64,000 nucleotides of DNA, from assembly GCF_002294995.1 (NCBI RefSeq), contig NZ_NSGF01000001.1, positions 558,001 to 622,000 on the forward strand. The letters are read 5' to 3'. Every line of letters begins with the position of its first letter. Positions within the stretch are counted from its first letter, which is position 1. This document shows positions 1 through 7,768 of the stretch, in pieces. The DNA comes from Mesorhizobium sp. WSM3860. Lineage in GTDB: Bacteria > Pseudomonadota > Alphaproteobacteria > Rhizobiales > Rhizobiaceae. The notes under the pieces were generated by a model, which worked only from the letters and a program-made list of their open reading frames with translations, was not told where the DNA came from and did not search any database. The position numbers were made by a program, and so were the translations under genes.

Positions 1-972
1 AAGCTGTTCATCGAGGGCACGCCGGGCGGTCACATCGACATGCCGCGCGCCAAAAAGGGCGGTTTTGCCGGCGGCATGTTCGCGATCTTTCCGCCGCCGA
101 TCGAAAAGACCAAGCGCAGCGCCGTGCCGCCGGCGCCGAGCGACAACGAACCGCTGCCGCCGGAACTGCCGCGCGCCGAGGCGGTCGCTTCGACCATCGG
201 CATGGCCTCGATCCTGTTCAGGCTCGAGCGCGCCGGCGCGCTGACCGTCTGCCGCAGTGCCGGTGATGTGCGCAAGGCGATGGCGAATGGCTCGATCGCC
301 GCGGTGTTCCATATCGAAGGCGTCGAGGCGATCGATCCCGAGCTTGCCATGCTCGACGTGCTTCATGCCGCCGGGCTCCGCTCGCTGGGCATCGTCTGGA
401 GCCGGCCGAACGCCTTCGGCAACGGCGTCCCGTTCCGCTTTCCCTCGTCGCCCGATACCGGGCCGGGCCTGACCGACGCCGGCAAGGCGCTGGTCAAGGC
501 GTGCAACCAGCTCAGGATCATGATCGACCTCTCGCATCTCAACGAAAAGGGTTTTCGCGATGTCGCCGCGCTCAGCGATGCGCCGCTGGTCGCGACCCAC
601 TCCAACGTCCATGCGATCTGCGGCCATTCGCGCAACCTCACCGACTGGCAGCTCGGTGCGATCCGCGAAACGGGCGGAATGGTGGGCCTGAATTTCGCCA
701 CCGGCTTCCTGCGCGAGGACGGCCGCATGAATGCCGACACCAGCCTCGACATCATGCTGCGCCACATCGAGTCTCTGTTGCAGGCGCTGGGCGAGGACGG
801 CGTGGGTCTCGGATCCGATTTCGACGGTGCCATGATCCCTGCCGTGATCGGCGACGTGGCAGGCTTGCCGAAGCTCCTCGACGCCCTCGCCGCTCGCGGC
901 TTCGGGCGCGCGCTGATCGAGAAGATCGCTTATCGGAATTGGCTGAGTGTCCTTGAAAGGACGATCGGTTGA
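1..972 (+). CDS. Membrane dipeptidase, peptidase family M19 (5' end outside the window)
   Basis: The reading frame is open from base 1, so the start codon and first residues lie upstream. The zinc-dependent M19 (renal dipeptidase) family hydrolyses dipeptides and related amides. Visible family features are the loop after the missing N-terminal His-x-Asp site (TPGGHIDMPRAKKGGFAGG), the metal-bridging Glu in FHIEGVEAI, the metal His in VATHSNVHA and the Asp motif GLGSDFDGAM near the C-terminus. The C-terminal RALIEKIAYRNWL is typical. It points toward the convergent amine-catabolism operon, and a long palindrome directly after the stop probably ends transcription from both sides. M19 genes recur beside N-demethylase genes in other bacteria, as I recall, so a role in the same pathway is plausible but unproven. 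Confidence 0.9.
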   Translation, partial: KLFIEGTPGGHIDMPRAKKGGFAGGMFAIFPPPIEKTKRSAVPPAPSDNEPLPPELPRAEAVASTIGMASILFRLERAGALTVCRSAGDVRKAMANGSIAAVFHIEGVEAIDPELAMLDVLHAAGLRSLGIVWSRPNAFGNGVPFRFPSSPDTGPGLTDAGKALVKACNQLRIMIDLSHLNEKGFRDVAALSDAPLVATHSNVHAICGHSRNLTDWQLGAIRETGGMVGLNFATGFLREDGRMNADTSLDIMLRHIESLLQALGEDGVGLGSDFDGAMIPAVIGDVAGLPKLLDALAARGFGRALIEKIAYRNWLSVLERTIG

Positions 973-974
973 GA

Positions 975-1111
975 CCCTGTCGATATTCAGGTGATGCCGG
1001 CCTGCAAACAGTGGCTCTCTGCGCTTCCGGTGCTCACGTACTTAAGTACGCTCCGCTCCGGTTCTCGAGAGCCACTGTTTTCGACTTGGCCTGACCTGAA
1101 TCTCGACAGGG
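975..1111. repeat. Long imperfect palindrome (BIME-like hairpin)
   Basis: The outer arms CCCTGTCGATATTCAGGT and ACCTGAATCTCGACAGGG are near-perfect complements. Inner arms CAGTGGCTCTC and GAGAGCCACTG also pair, and the centre contains the self-complementary CGTACTTAAGTACG. The element fills the gap between two convergent genes and could terminate both. A truncated copy of the left half occurs at 50448-50498, so it is a dispersed element and not specific to this locus. Confidence 0.85.
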
Positions 1112-1123
1112 CTTGGCGCGCTG

Positions 1124-1333
1124 TCAGCCGTAGCCCATCCGCTTAAGCCATTCCCTGCCGACACCGCGGTCGCGGATGATCGGCAAGGGGTCTTCATGGT
1201 CGAGCCGGGCGCAGATGCGGTAGACCTCCAGCGTCTCGGCATCCATCTCGCCGCGCTTGAAGAAGAACATCGCCGCCGCATAGCGGGTGCGGCCGGACCA
1301 CATCTCGCCGAGCGGCGTGTTGACCAGCTCCAC
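1124..1333 (-). CDS. Small conserved-looking protein of unknown function, possibly 5'-frameshifted
   Basis: This 69-residue ORF from a GTG start has good codon bias and reads as a compact soluble protein (PLGEMWSGRTRYAAAMFFF, then GVGREWLKRMGYG at the C-terminus). It lies directly downstream of the GcvT-like gene. A GTG at 1383, one base after that gene's stop, opens a well-biased frame (VEGDADRLDAEAEAAEQ) that runs into this ORF in another phase. A single missing base near 1334-1339 would join them into about 86 residues. I do not recognise the family. It could be a real short protein starting at 1333 or the 3' part of a frameshifted gene. Confidence 0.5.
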   Translation of the reverse strand: MELVNTPLGEMWSGRTRYAAAMFFFKRGEMDAETLEVYRICARLDHEDPLPIIRDRGVGREWLKRMGYG

Positions 1334-1384
1334 TGCTCGGCCGCTTCCGCCTCCGCGTCCAGCCTGTCCGCATCCCCTTCCACG

Positions 1385-2614
1385 TCAAAAATCCGCCGGC
1401 GGGTTGGCGGTGCGGCGGTCGAGCTTGATGAAAGGCCGCGGCACCACTTTCGCCCGCTTCATCAGCTTCTGGTACTGCAGCTCGCGCATGGCATAGATCT
1501 CGACCCAGAGGTCGTCGACGACCGTATCGCCGTAGGGCCGTTGCAAGGAGGCGATGGCGACGTTGCGCTTGGCCATGGGGGACCACATCGCCGCGCTGAC
1601 CAGCCCGACCTCCCGGCTCTTCTTGCAGTAGACGATGGCGTGCTCGGCCGGAATGTTGCCTTCGATCTCCAGCCCGACCAGCACATGGCGCAGCTTCTTC
1701 TTCGCGCGCGCTTCGAAGATTGCGCGGCGCCCGTTGAAGTGGCCTTTGTCCGGATCGATCATGAAGCCGAGGCCGATCTCGTCCGGCATGCGCAGGCGGT
1801 CGGCACGGATGGCATGCTCGGCGGTGGTGAAGTCGGCATTTGCGACGATCAGCCCGGCTTCGAGCCGCGCCCCGTTCAGCGCCGTGTAACCGATGGCGCG
1901 GATGCCGCGCAGCTCGCCCGCCGCCATCAGCCGGTCCCATAGGCTCAACGCATTGTCCGCCGGCACGAACAGCTCGTAGCCGAGATCGCCAGTGAAGCCG
2001 GTGCGCGAGATGGTGACGGCAGCGCCGTCATGCGCGAATTCGGCAAGGTCGAAGATCTTCAACCGCTCGACGCCGGCAAAGCCCGCGTGGCGAAGGATGG
2101 CGAAGGAGGTCGGGCCTTGCAGCGCGAGCCCGGCGACCGCTTCGGTTTCTTCCTCGACGCTCACCTCATAGCCGATGGCGCTATCGAGCAGCCAGGGCAG
2201 ATGCCGCTCCTGCGAGCACAGCCGAAAGCGCGTCGGCGACAGCCGGAACAGCGTGCCGTCATCGAGCACGAAACCCTCGTCGTCGCACCAAGCGGTGTAG
2301 TGAACGCGGCCAGGCTTCAGCCTCGTCACGTCGCGCAGCGTGACACGGTCGAGATAGGCTTCGGCGTCCGGACCCTCGATCCGGTATTTGGTCATCGGCG
2401 AGATGTCGAAGAGTGCCGCCTGGCTGCGAATGGCAAAATATTCCAGCTCCTCGTCCCACAGCGAATGCGGCGCGCGGTAGCCGGCCCAGTTGTACCAGTC
2501 GTTTGTCAGCGCCAGCGCGTCGATGCGCGGCTGGAAAGGTGTGCCGAGCCGCAGCGTGCGGAAGTGGGCTTGCGCAAGCGTGCGGGCGGAATTGATTTTC
2601 ACATGACGATTCAT
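1385..2614 (-). CDS. GcvT-family aminomethyltransferase (folate-binding one-carbon acceptor)
   Basis: This 409-residue protein resembles glycine-cleavage T protein and the C-terminal half of dimethylglycine/sarcosine dehydrogenases, which pass a one-carbon unit to tetrahydrofolate. Typical segments are ALFDISPMTKYRIEGPDA, the beta-hairpin region ending TLFRLSPTRFRLC, DLGYELFVPADNALSLWDR and GARLEAGLIVAN. I chose the ATG at 2614 because AAGGA precedes it by about 9 bases. The longer frame to 2707 runs through repeat DNA. It belongs to the minus-strand operon with the two FAD oxidoreductases. In context it probably captures formaldehyde or methylene groups released from N-methyl compounds. It is not a standard gcvT, since no gcvH or gcvP is nearby and homology to canonical GcvT looks distant. 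Confidence 0.85.
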   Translation of the reverse strand: MNRHVKINSARTLAQAHFRTLRLGTPFQPRIDALALTNDWYNWAGYRAPHSLWDEELEYFAIRSQAALFDISPMTKYRIEGPDAEAYLDRVTLRDVTRLKPGRVHYTAWCDDEGFVLDDGTLFRLSPTRFRLCSQERHLPWLLDSAIGYEVSVEEETEAVAGLALQGPTSFAILRHAGFAGVERLKIFDLAEFAHDGAAVTISRTGFTGDLGYELFVPADNALSLWDRLMAAGELRGIRAIGYTALNGARLEAGLIVANADFTTAEHAIRADRLRMPDEIGLGFMIDPDKGHFNGRRAIFEARAKKKLRHVLVGLEIEGNIPAEHAIVYCKKSREVGLVSAAMWSPMAKRNVAIASLQRPYGDTVVDDLWVEIYAMRELQYQKLMKRAKVVPRPFIKLDRRTANPPADF

Positions 2615-2628
2615 GACGGCGTTCCTTC

Positions 2629-2679
2629 GCGCCCCCCTGTGTCCTGCCGGACATCTCCCCCACAAGGGGGGAGATCGGC
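2629..2679. repeat. Palindromic intergenic repeat, left member of an inverted pair
   Basis: The core is a perfect stem, ATCTCCCCC-ACAA-GGGGGGAGAT (2653-2675). The left flank GCGCCCCCCTGTGTCCTGCC reappears inverted at 2771-2790 in the second member. The pair fills the gap between the second FAD oxidoreductase gene and the GcvT-like gene and may attenuate transcription. The core recurs at 14686-14708. Confidence 0.85.
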
Positions 2680-2741
2680 CGTCACGCCAGCTTTCACCAA
2701 TCGCCAACGTTGCAAGGGGTGGGCCAGGCGTGTGGACAGCT

Positions 2742-2790
2742 GATCTCCCCCCTCGTGGGGGAGATGGCCGGCAGGCCAGAGGGGGGCGCC
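2742..2790. repeat. Palindromic intergenic repeat, right member of an inverted pair
   Basis: The stem ATCTCCCCC-CTCGTG-GGGGAGAT (2743-2765) is followed by a flank that is the reverse complement of the flank of the 2629-2679 element, with a few mismatches. The two elements form a head-to-head arrangement about 160 bp long. Confidence 0.85.
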
Positions 2791-2825
2791 GTAGGGCGTG
2801 AATTCAGCGATTTGCAAAAACATCT

Positions 2826-4400
2826 CTACGCCCTCATCGCGATGATGCGGCGGGCGGCGTTGAGGCCGGGGGCGCCGGAGATGCCGCCGCCCGGATGCGA
2901 GCCGGCGCCGGCAAGGAACAGCCCTTCGAGCGGCGTGTCGTAGCCCGACCAGCCGGAGACCGGCCGCGACATCAGCATCTGGTCGGCCTGCAATTCGCCG
3001 TGGTGCCAGTGGCCGCCGGGCATGCGGTAGCGTGCCTCGAGGTCGGCCGGAGTCAGCAACTCGGCATGGCGCACCGTGGCGCCGATGCCAGGCGCATACG
3101 CCTCGAGCTGCGCCATGATCGCCTCGAGGAATCGCGGCTTGCCGGCGGCCCAGCCTTCTCTCAGCGCATAGGGCGCGTATTGCACCACCGCGGAGAGCAC
3201 GCAGGCGCCGGACGGCGCGAGCGAAGGATCAGCAAGACTGGGCAGCGTGATTTCCATCACCGGCTCGGGCGAGAACGCGCCATATTTCGACGGATTGAAG
3301 GCGCGCTCGACATGGTCGGGCGAGGGCGCGATGACGAGGCGCCCCTCGTGGCCAGCGTCGTCGACGCCGGCGAATTGCGGCGGCCGGTCCAGCGCCAGAT
3401 GCAGCTTCGCCGCATCGCCCTTCATGCGGATATTCTTCACCTTGCGCATGAAACCGGTGTCGACCTCGCGCGGCCCGACCAGATCGAGGATCGTGGTTGC
3501 GGGATTGATGGCCGAGACGACGCTTTTTGCGCGCAGCGCTTCGCCGTCCTGTGTGAGGACACCGACGACGCGCCCCGTCTCGACGATGACGTTGGCGACC
3601 GGCGAAGCCTGGCGGATCGAAACGCCCGCTTTCTCGGCCGCCGAGCGGATGGCGGCAACGACCGCGCCCATGCCACCTTTGGGCTGTATCTGCGCGCCGG
3701 CGAGGCCGCCGATCTCGCCGGCCAGCCGATAGTAGAGGCCGAGCAGCGATGTCGGCGAGCGCGGCCCGAGATGGCTGCCCAGTGTCGCGTCGAAAGCGAG
3801 CAGGCCTTTCAGCCTGTCGTCGGAAAGCTGCTCGTCGAGCAGGTCGTAGACATTCATCAAGAGTATGCGCAGGAAGTCGCGCATATCCTCCTTGCCGAGC
3901 TTTTTCAGCGCCAGCGCGGTCTGGCCGAGCCCGGTCATTTCGGCGAGCGACATGCCGGCAAGGTCCGGTGGGCGGCGCGACAGGAAGGGTTTCAGCACGC
4001 CGGCGTAGCGCAACAGCTGCGCGCGCAGGTCCCGCCAAGCCGATTGCTCCGACGGGCTGGCGCCGGTCAGCGCCTCGCCATAGGCGCCGTGCAGCACCAG
4101 CGGGCCGTCTTTCGACAATGCGACCGACGGCACGAAATCGCCGCGCTCGATCTTCAGCCCGTGGCGCTCGAGCTCCAGCGTCTTCACCACATCGGGATGC
4201 AGGCGATTGAGCAGATGAGCGACCGAGGAGACGCGAAAGCCCGGCGCGAATTCTTCGGTGCGCGCCGCGCCGCCGACCTCGTTGCCGGCCTCGAGCAGCA
4301 GCACCTTGCGTCCCGATTTCGCCAGCGTGGCGGCGGCAACCAGGCCGTTGTGGCCGCCGCCGATGACGATCGCGTCCCAGTTCAGATTAGATGACGTCAT
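2826..4400 (-). CDS. FAD-dependent oxidoreductase, phytoene-desaturase/PYROXD2-like
   Basis: This 524-residue flavoprotein begins with a dinucleotide-binding fold (WDAIVIGGGHNGLVAAATLA, then EVGGAARTEE) and ends with the C-terminal FAD signature GSHPGGGISGAPGLNAARRI. That pattern is typical of PYROXD2-like amino-oxidase or carotenoid-desaturase relatives, whose substrates are mostly unknown. It starts inside the end of the upstream gene (14-bp overlap), so the two are co-transcribed and probably translationally coupled. The upstream protein is a paralogue with the same layout. There are no other carotenoid genes nearby, so a role in amine or betaine oxidation is more likely than carotenoid desaturation. 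The exact reaction cannot be read from sequence. Confidence 0.85.
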   Translation of the reverse strand: MTSSNLNWDAIVIGGGHNGLVAAATLAKSGRKVLLLEAGNEVGGAARTEEFAPGFRVSSVAHLLNRLHPDVVKTLELERHGLKIERGDFVPSVALSKDGPLVLHGAYGEALTGASPSEQSAWRDLRAQLLRYAGVLKPFLSRRPPDLAGMSLAEMTGLGQTALALKKLGKEDMRDFLRILLMNVYDLLDEQLSDDRLKGLLAFDATLGSHLGPRSPTSLLGLYYRLAGEIGGLAGAQIQPKGGMGAVVAAIRSAAEKAGVSIRQASPVANVIVETGRVVGVLTQDGEALRAKSVVSAINPATTILDLVGPREVDTGFMRKVKNIRMKGDAAKLHLALDRPPQFAGVDDAGHEGRLVIAPSPDHVERAFNPSKYGAFSPEPVMEITLPSLADPSLAPSGACVLSAVVQYAPYALREGWAAGKPRFLEAIMAQLEAYAPGIGATVRHAELLTPADLEARYRMPGGHWHHGELQADQMLMSRPVSGWSGYDTPLEGLFLAGAGSHPGGGISGAPGLNAARRIIAMRA

Positions 4401-6006
4401 GGGCCGGGCTCATATGCAAAGTTGGCTTGGCGAGGTCGCGCAGGATCTCGGCGGCGGCGTTGCGTCCAGGCGCGCCCATGACGCCGCCGCCCGGATGAGT
4501 GGAGGAGCCGCACATATAGAGCCCGCCGACCGGCGAGCGGTATTGCGCGTAGCCCGGCACCGGGCGATTGAAGAGCAACTGATCAAAGGTCAGCTCGCCA
4601 TGAAAAATATTGCCTTCGGTGAGGCCGACCTCGGCCTCGATCTCGCGCGGCGTGCGCACCTCCATATGGACGATGCGGTCGCGGAAGCCGGGCGAATATT
4701 CGGCGATCTGCGCAATCACGCTTTCGGCGAAGCCGTCGCGGTCGGCGTCGGTCCAGTCGCGCCCGGCGATCTTGGGTGGCGCATATTGCACGAAGCAGCT
4801 CATGAAATGCTTGCCCGGCGGCGCCATGGTCGGGTCGAGCGTGGTCGGGATCACCATGTCGAGGAAGGGATCGGCCGACCAGCGTCCGGCCTTCCAGTCG
4901 TCGTAGGCGCGCTCCATGCGCTCGATGGAATCGGTGAAGTGCATGTCGGCGCGGTAGACCGGCGGGTCCTTCGGCAGAGCCGGGAATTCCGGAAGCGAAT
5001 CGAGCGCGATGTTGACCTTGCCGGACGAACCCCTGATCTTGAAGTTCCTGACGCGCCGAAGGAAGATGTCGGGCAGCTCCTTCTCCTCGACCAGCTTCAG
5101 GAAGGTGCGCTTCACGTCGGCGTTTGAGACGACGAGCTTGCCGTGGATCTCGTCGCCGCCGGCCAGCACGACGCCCTTGGCCCTGCCGTTCCTGATCAGC
5201 ACGCGCTCGACCTCGGCGCCGGTGCGGATCGTGCCGCCGGAGGCCTTGAATGAGGCGGCGAGCGCCTTGGTCACGGCACCCATACCGCCACGCGCATAGC
5301 CCCAGGCGCCCACCGAGCCATCGACCTCGCCCATATAGTGGTGGAGAAGGACATAGGCCGTGCCGGGCGACATGGGCCCAAGCGCCGTGCCGATGATGCC
5401 GGAGAGCGCAAAGTTCGCCTTGATAACGTCGGTCTCGAAATACTCGTCGAGGAAGTCGGAGATCGACATCGTCCAGAAGCGCAGGGTCAGCGCCATTTCC
5501 TCGGCGGTGAGACCGGCGAATTTCCTGCCGAGATAGAGCAACTCGCCAAGATCGCGCGGCTTGAAGCTGGTGGGATCGGGCGCGGTGCGCATCAACAGCG
5601 GCTGGATGAAGCGGCATTGCCGGCTGACGTCACGCGCGTAGCGGTCGTAGGCCTCGGCGTCGCGCTTGGAGAAACGGGCGAATTCGCGGCGATGCGCATC
5701 GTGGTCGCGGTAGTTGGCGAGATAATCGCCGTCGCGCGTGAACACCGCGCCGCCTTCATAGGAGATCACCTGCAGGCCGAAGCGCGGCAGTTCCAGATCG
5801 CGCATGATCTCGGGCCGGAACAGCGAGCAGACATAGGAGCAGTTGGAGTAGAGAAAGCCCGGCGTCAGCTCGCGGCTGGTAGCCGCACCGCCGACCCAGT
5901 CGTTCTTCTCGACCACCAGCACGTCGAGCCCGCCGCGCTGCAGATAGCAGGCGTTAACCAGTCCGTTGTGGCCGCCGCCGATGACGATCGCGTCCCATGC
6001 CTTCAT
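4387..6006 (-). CDS. FAD-dependent oxidoreductase, PYROXD2-like (first gene of the minus operon)
   Basis: This 539-residue protein has an N-terminal FAD-binding motif (WDAIVIGGGHNGLVNACYLQ) followed by NDWVGGAATSRELTPGF, and a C-terminal signature GSSTHPGGGVMGAPGRNAAA. The start at 6006 is supported by GGGAGG about 11 bases upstream. It leads an operon continuing into its paralogue and the GcvT-like gene. The promoter region is shared with the divergent methyltransferase-betI-like operon and contains one copy of the BetI-type inverted repeat (6102-6117). The substrate is unknown. A two-subunit or sequential oxidation with the neighbouring paralogue is possible. Confidence 0.87.
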   Translation of the reverse strand: MKAWDAIVIGGGHNGLVNACYLQRGGLDVLVVEKNDWVGGAATSRELTPGFLYSNCSYVCSLFRPEIMRDLELPRFGLQVISYEGGAVFTRDGDYLANYRDHDAHRREFARFSKRDAEAYDRYARDVSRQCRFIQPLLMRTAPDPTSFKPRDLGELLYLGRKFAGLTAEEMALTLRFWTMSISDFLDEYFETDVIKANFALSGIIGTALGPMSPGTAYVLLHHYMGEVDGSVGAWGYARGGMGAVTKALAASFKASGGTIRTGAEVERVLIRNGRAKGVVLAGGDEIHGKLVVSNADVKRTFLKLVEEKELPDIFLRRVRNFKIRGSSGKVNIALDSLPEFPALPKDPPVYRADMHFTDSIERMERAYDDWKAGRWSADPFLDMVIPTTLDPTMAPPGKHFMSCFVQYAPPKIAGRDWTDADRDGFAESVIAQIAEYSPGFRDRIVHMEVRTPREIEAEVGLTEGNIFHGELTFDQLLFNRPVPGYAQYRSPVGGLYMCGSSTHPGGGVMGAPGRNAAAEILRDLAKPTLHMSPAHDVI

Positions 6007-6101
6007 GTGCGCTCAACCTCCCTCCGGCCGCCCGATTTTGGGTGCGATTTGTTCCTGATCAGCCGAATTTGGCACGGGCCACGGTTTTTTGTCCAGCCAT
6101 T

Positions 6102-6117
6102 TTGAATGAATGTTCAA
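6102..6117. promoter_or_regulatory. Candidate BetI-type operator, site 1
   Basis: TTGAATGAATGTTCAA is an imperfect inverted repeat (outer TTGAA/TTCAA) lying about midway between divergent genes starting at 6006 and 6218. It matches the perfect repeat at 15949-15964 in 13 of 16 positions. A TetR protein of the BetI type is encoded 0.9 kb away. Binding is inferred. Confidence 0.65.
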
Positions 6118-6217
6118 CAAATGGTGTTGCGTTTTTGCGTTGATGCGCTAGGCTTTGCCCCGCATTTCTGGCCCTTCATTAGCGCAGGGCCACTTCGGCA
6201 TTTGAGGCTGAGATCCG

Positions 6218-7012
6218 ATGATCGAAACGGCTAACGCCGAGCCGGAATATGACGACGCGGCCATTCGCTTCCTCGAAGCGCTCTGGGGCAATGGCTACCT
6301 GTCGCCGGGCGGCCCGGACGAAGTGGACCGCGTGGTCGAAGGCCTCTCGCTCAAGGGCAAGACGATCCTCGATATCGGCTGCGGCGCTGGCGGCATCACG
6401 CTGCATCTGGTCGCGCGCCATGGTGCGGCGCTTGCGACCGGTTTCGATGTCGAGAGGCCGGTGATCGAGACGGCAAGGCGACGCGCCATCACGCAAAAGC
6501 TCGAAGACCGCGTCAGCTTCGTTCAGGCGCCGCCTGGACCGCTGCCGTTCGCGGATGCTTCCTTCGACGTCGTCTTCTCCAAGGACGCGCTGCTGCATGT
6601 GCGGGACAAGGATGCGCTGTTCGCCGAGATCTTCCGCGTGCTCAAGCCCGGCGGCGTCTTCGCCGCGTCGAACTGGATGATCTCGCATGACGGTGAGCCG
6701 TCTGCGGACATGAAGGCCTATCTCGCGGCGGAAGACTTGTCCTTTGCTATGGCTTCACCGGCGCGCTACGCCGAAGCGATGCGTTGTGCTGGCTTCCGCG
6801 ACATCAGCGTCCGCGACCGCAACGCATGGTACCGCGAGGTGGCGCGGGAGGAACTGGAGCGCCTGAAGGGGCCACTCTATCAAGCGGTCGCCGCCGCGGT
6901 CGGCGCGGCCTATGTCGACAAGAACATCTGGACCTGGGAGGCGATGCAGAAGGTGCTTGACAGTGGTGAGCACCGCCCCACTCATCTGCGCGGTTGGAAG
7001 CCGGTCGGATAG
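6218..7012 (+). CDS. Class I SAM-dependent methyltransferase
   Basis: This 264-residue protein contains methyltransferase motif I ([18 protein letters not shown]), an acidic residue after the second strand (ATGFDVERP), the [19 protein letters not shown] segment and the [13 protein letters not shown] strand. This is the UbiE/type-11 small-molecule methyltransferase pattern. A GAGGCTGAG Shine-Dalgarno precedes the ATG. It is the first gene of a plus-strand operon running to 10158, with the BetI-like repressor gene 6 bases downstream. It might methylate a pathway intermediate or recycle methyl groups. Glycine/sarcosine N-methyltransferase-like activity would fit a betaine context but is not demonstrated by the sequence. 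Confidence 0.85.
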   Translation: MIETANAEPEYDDAAIRFLEALWGNGYLSPGGPDEVDRVVEGLSLKGKTILDIGCGAGGITLHLVARHGAALATGFDVERPVIETARRRAITQKLEDRVSFVQAPPGPLPFADASFDVVFSKDALLHVRDKDALFAEIFRVLKPGGVFAASNWMISHDGEPSADMKAYLAAEDLSFAMASPARYAEAMRCAGFRDISVRDRNAWYREVAREELERLKGPLYQAVAAAVGAAYVDKNIWTWEAMQKVLDSGEHRPTHLRGWKPVG

Positions 7013-7018
7013 CCGGCA

Positions 7019-7705
7019 ATGCTGGAGACCGTCACGCTCATGAAGAACGCAGAGGCCAGGGAAGCCTTGCCCGAACCGGCACGAAAAGGAGACGCCGAGA
7101 AGCGCGGCCGCAAGGCTTCGAAAGAAGTCAGGCAGCTCCAGTTGATCGAGGCGACGATCGATTCACTGGCCAAGCGCGGCTATGCGGAAACGACGATGGC
7201 CGATGTCGCCGACGGCGCAGGCCTGTCGCGCGGCATCGTCAACTTCCATTTCGAAAGCAAGGAGAAGCTGCTCGTCGCCACGCTGCAATATATGTATGAC
7301 GAGTATTCGGCGCATTGGCGCGCCGCGTTGCAGAAGGCCGGCAACGATCCGGCGCGGCAGCTGCAGGCGCTGGTGTGGGCCGACTTCGACCGCTCGATCT
7401 GCAACAAGCGCAAGCTCGCCGCCTGGTGCGCCTTCTGGGGTGAGGCCAAATCGCGGCCGACCTACCAGGCTCTGAGCAGCTCGCGCGATGCCTACTACCA
7501 GCAGGTGTTCATCGACCTCTGCGCGACGCTCAAGCAAAGCGGCGGCTATGCCTATGAGCCGCAGGTCATGGCGCTGGCGCTATCGGCCATGCTCGAGGGC
7601 CTGTGGCTGCGGTTGATGATGGGCACAGAAGACACCACCCGCGAGACCGCGCTGCAGGCGGCCAACGCGTTCTTGGCCGCCGCCTTTCCGAAACACTACG
7701 GTTAA
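7019..7705 (+). CDS. TetR-family transcriptional repressor, BetI-like
   Basis: The 228-residue product has a basic N-terminal tail, then a TetR helix-turn-helix (TTMADVADGAGLSRGIVNFH, next FESKEKLLVATL). Its C-terminal domain follows the BetI pattern: LQALVWADFD, then KLAAWCAFWGEAKSRP, then MLEGLWLRLMMG, comparable to the FWASSMHQP and DGLWLRAAL segments of enterobacterial BetI. BetI represses choline and glycine-betaine genes and is released by choline. Here it probably controls the surrounding cluster through the inverted repeats at 6102, 13155 and 15949. No choline dehydrogenase or betaine aldehyde dehydrogenase genes are present, so the inducer may be another quaternary amine. ATG 7040 is an alternative start. 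Confidence 0.85.
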   Translation: MLETVTLMKNAEAREALPEPARKGDAEKRGRKASKEVRQLQLIEATIDSLAKRGYAETTMADVADGAGLSRGIVNFHFESKEKLLVATLQYMYDEYSAHWRAALQKAGNDPARQLQALVWADFDRSICNKRKLAAWCAFWGEAKSRPTYQALSSSRDAYYQQVFIDLCATLKQSGGYAYEPQVMALALSAMLEGLWLRLMMGTEDTTRETALQAANAFLAAAFPKHYG

Positions 7706-7768
7706 CGACAGCCCGGGGTTCGCAACAGCCGGCCAGCAAGACCGGCAAGACCAAGAGGATGGAACAGC

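Noticed and set aside
2895-4394. A long plus-strand frame opposite the FAD oxidoreductase
   Set aside because: It is antisense to a gene with intact FAD motifs and has shadow-type composition (Arg, His and Gln rich). Other long antisense frames in the window were rejected for the same reason.
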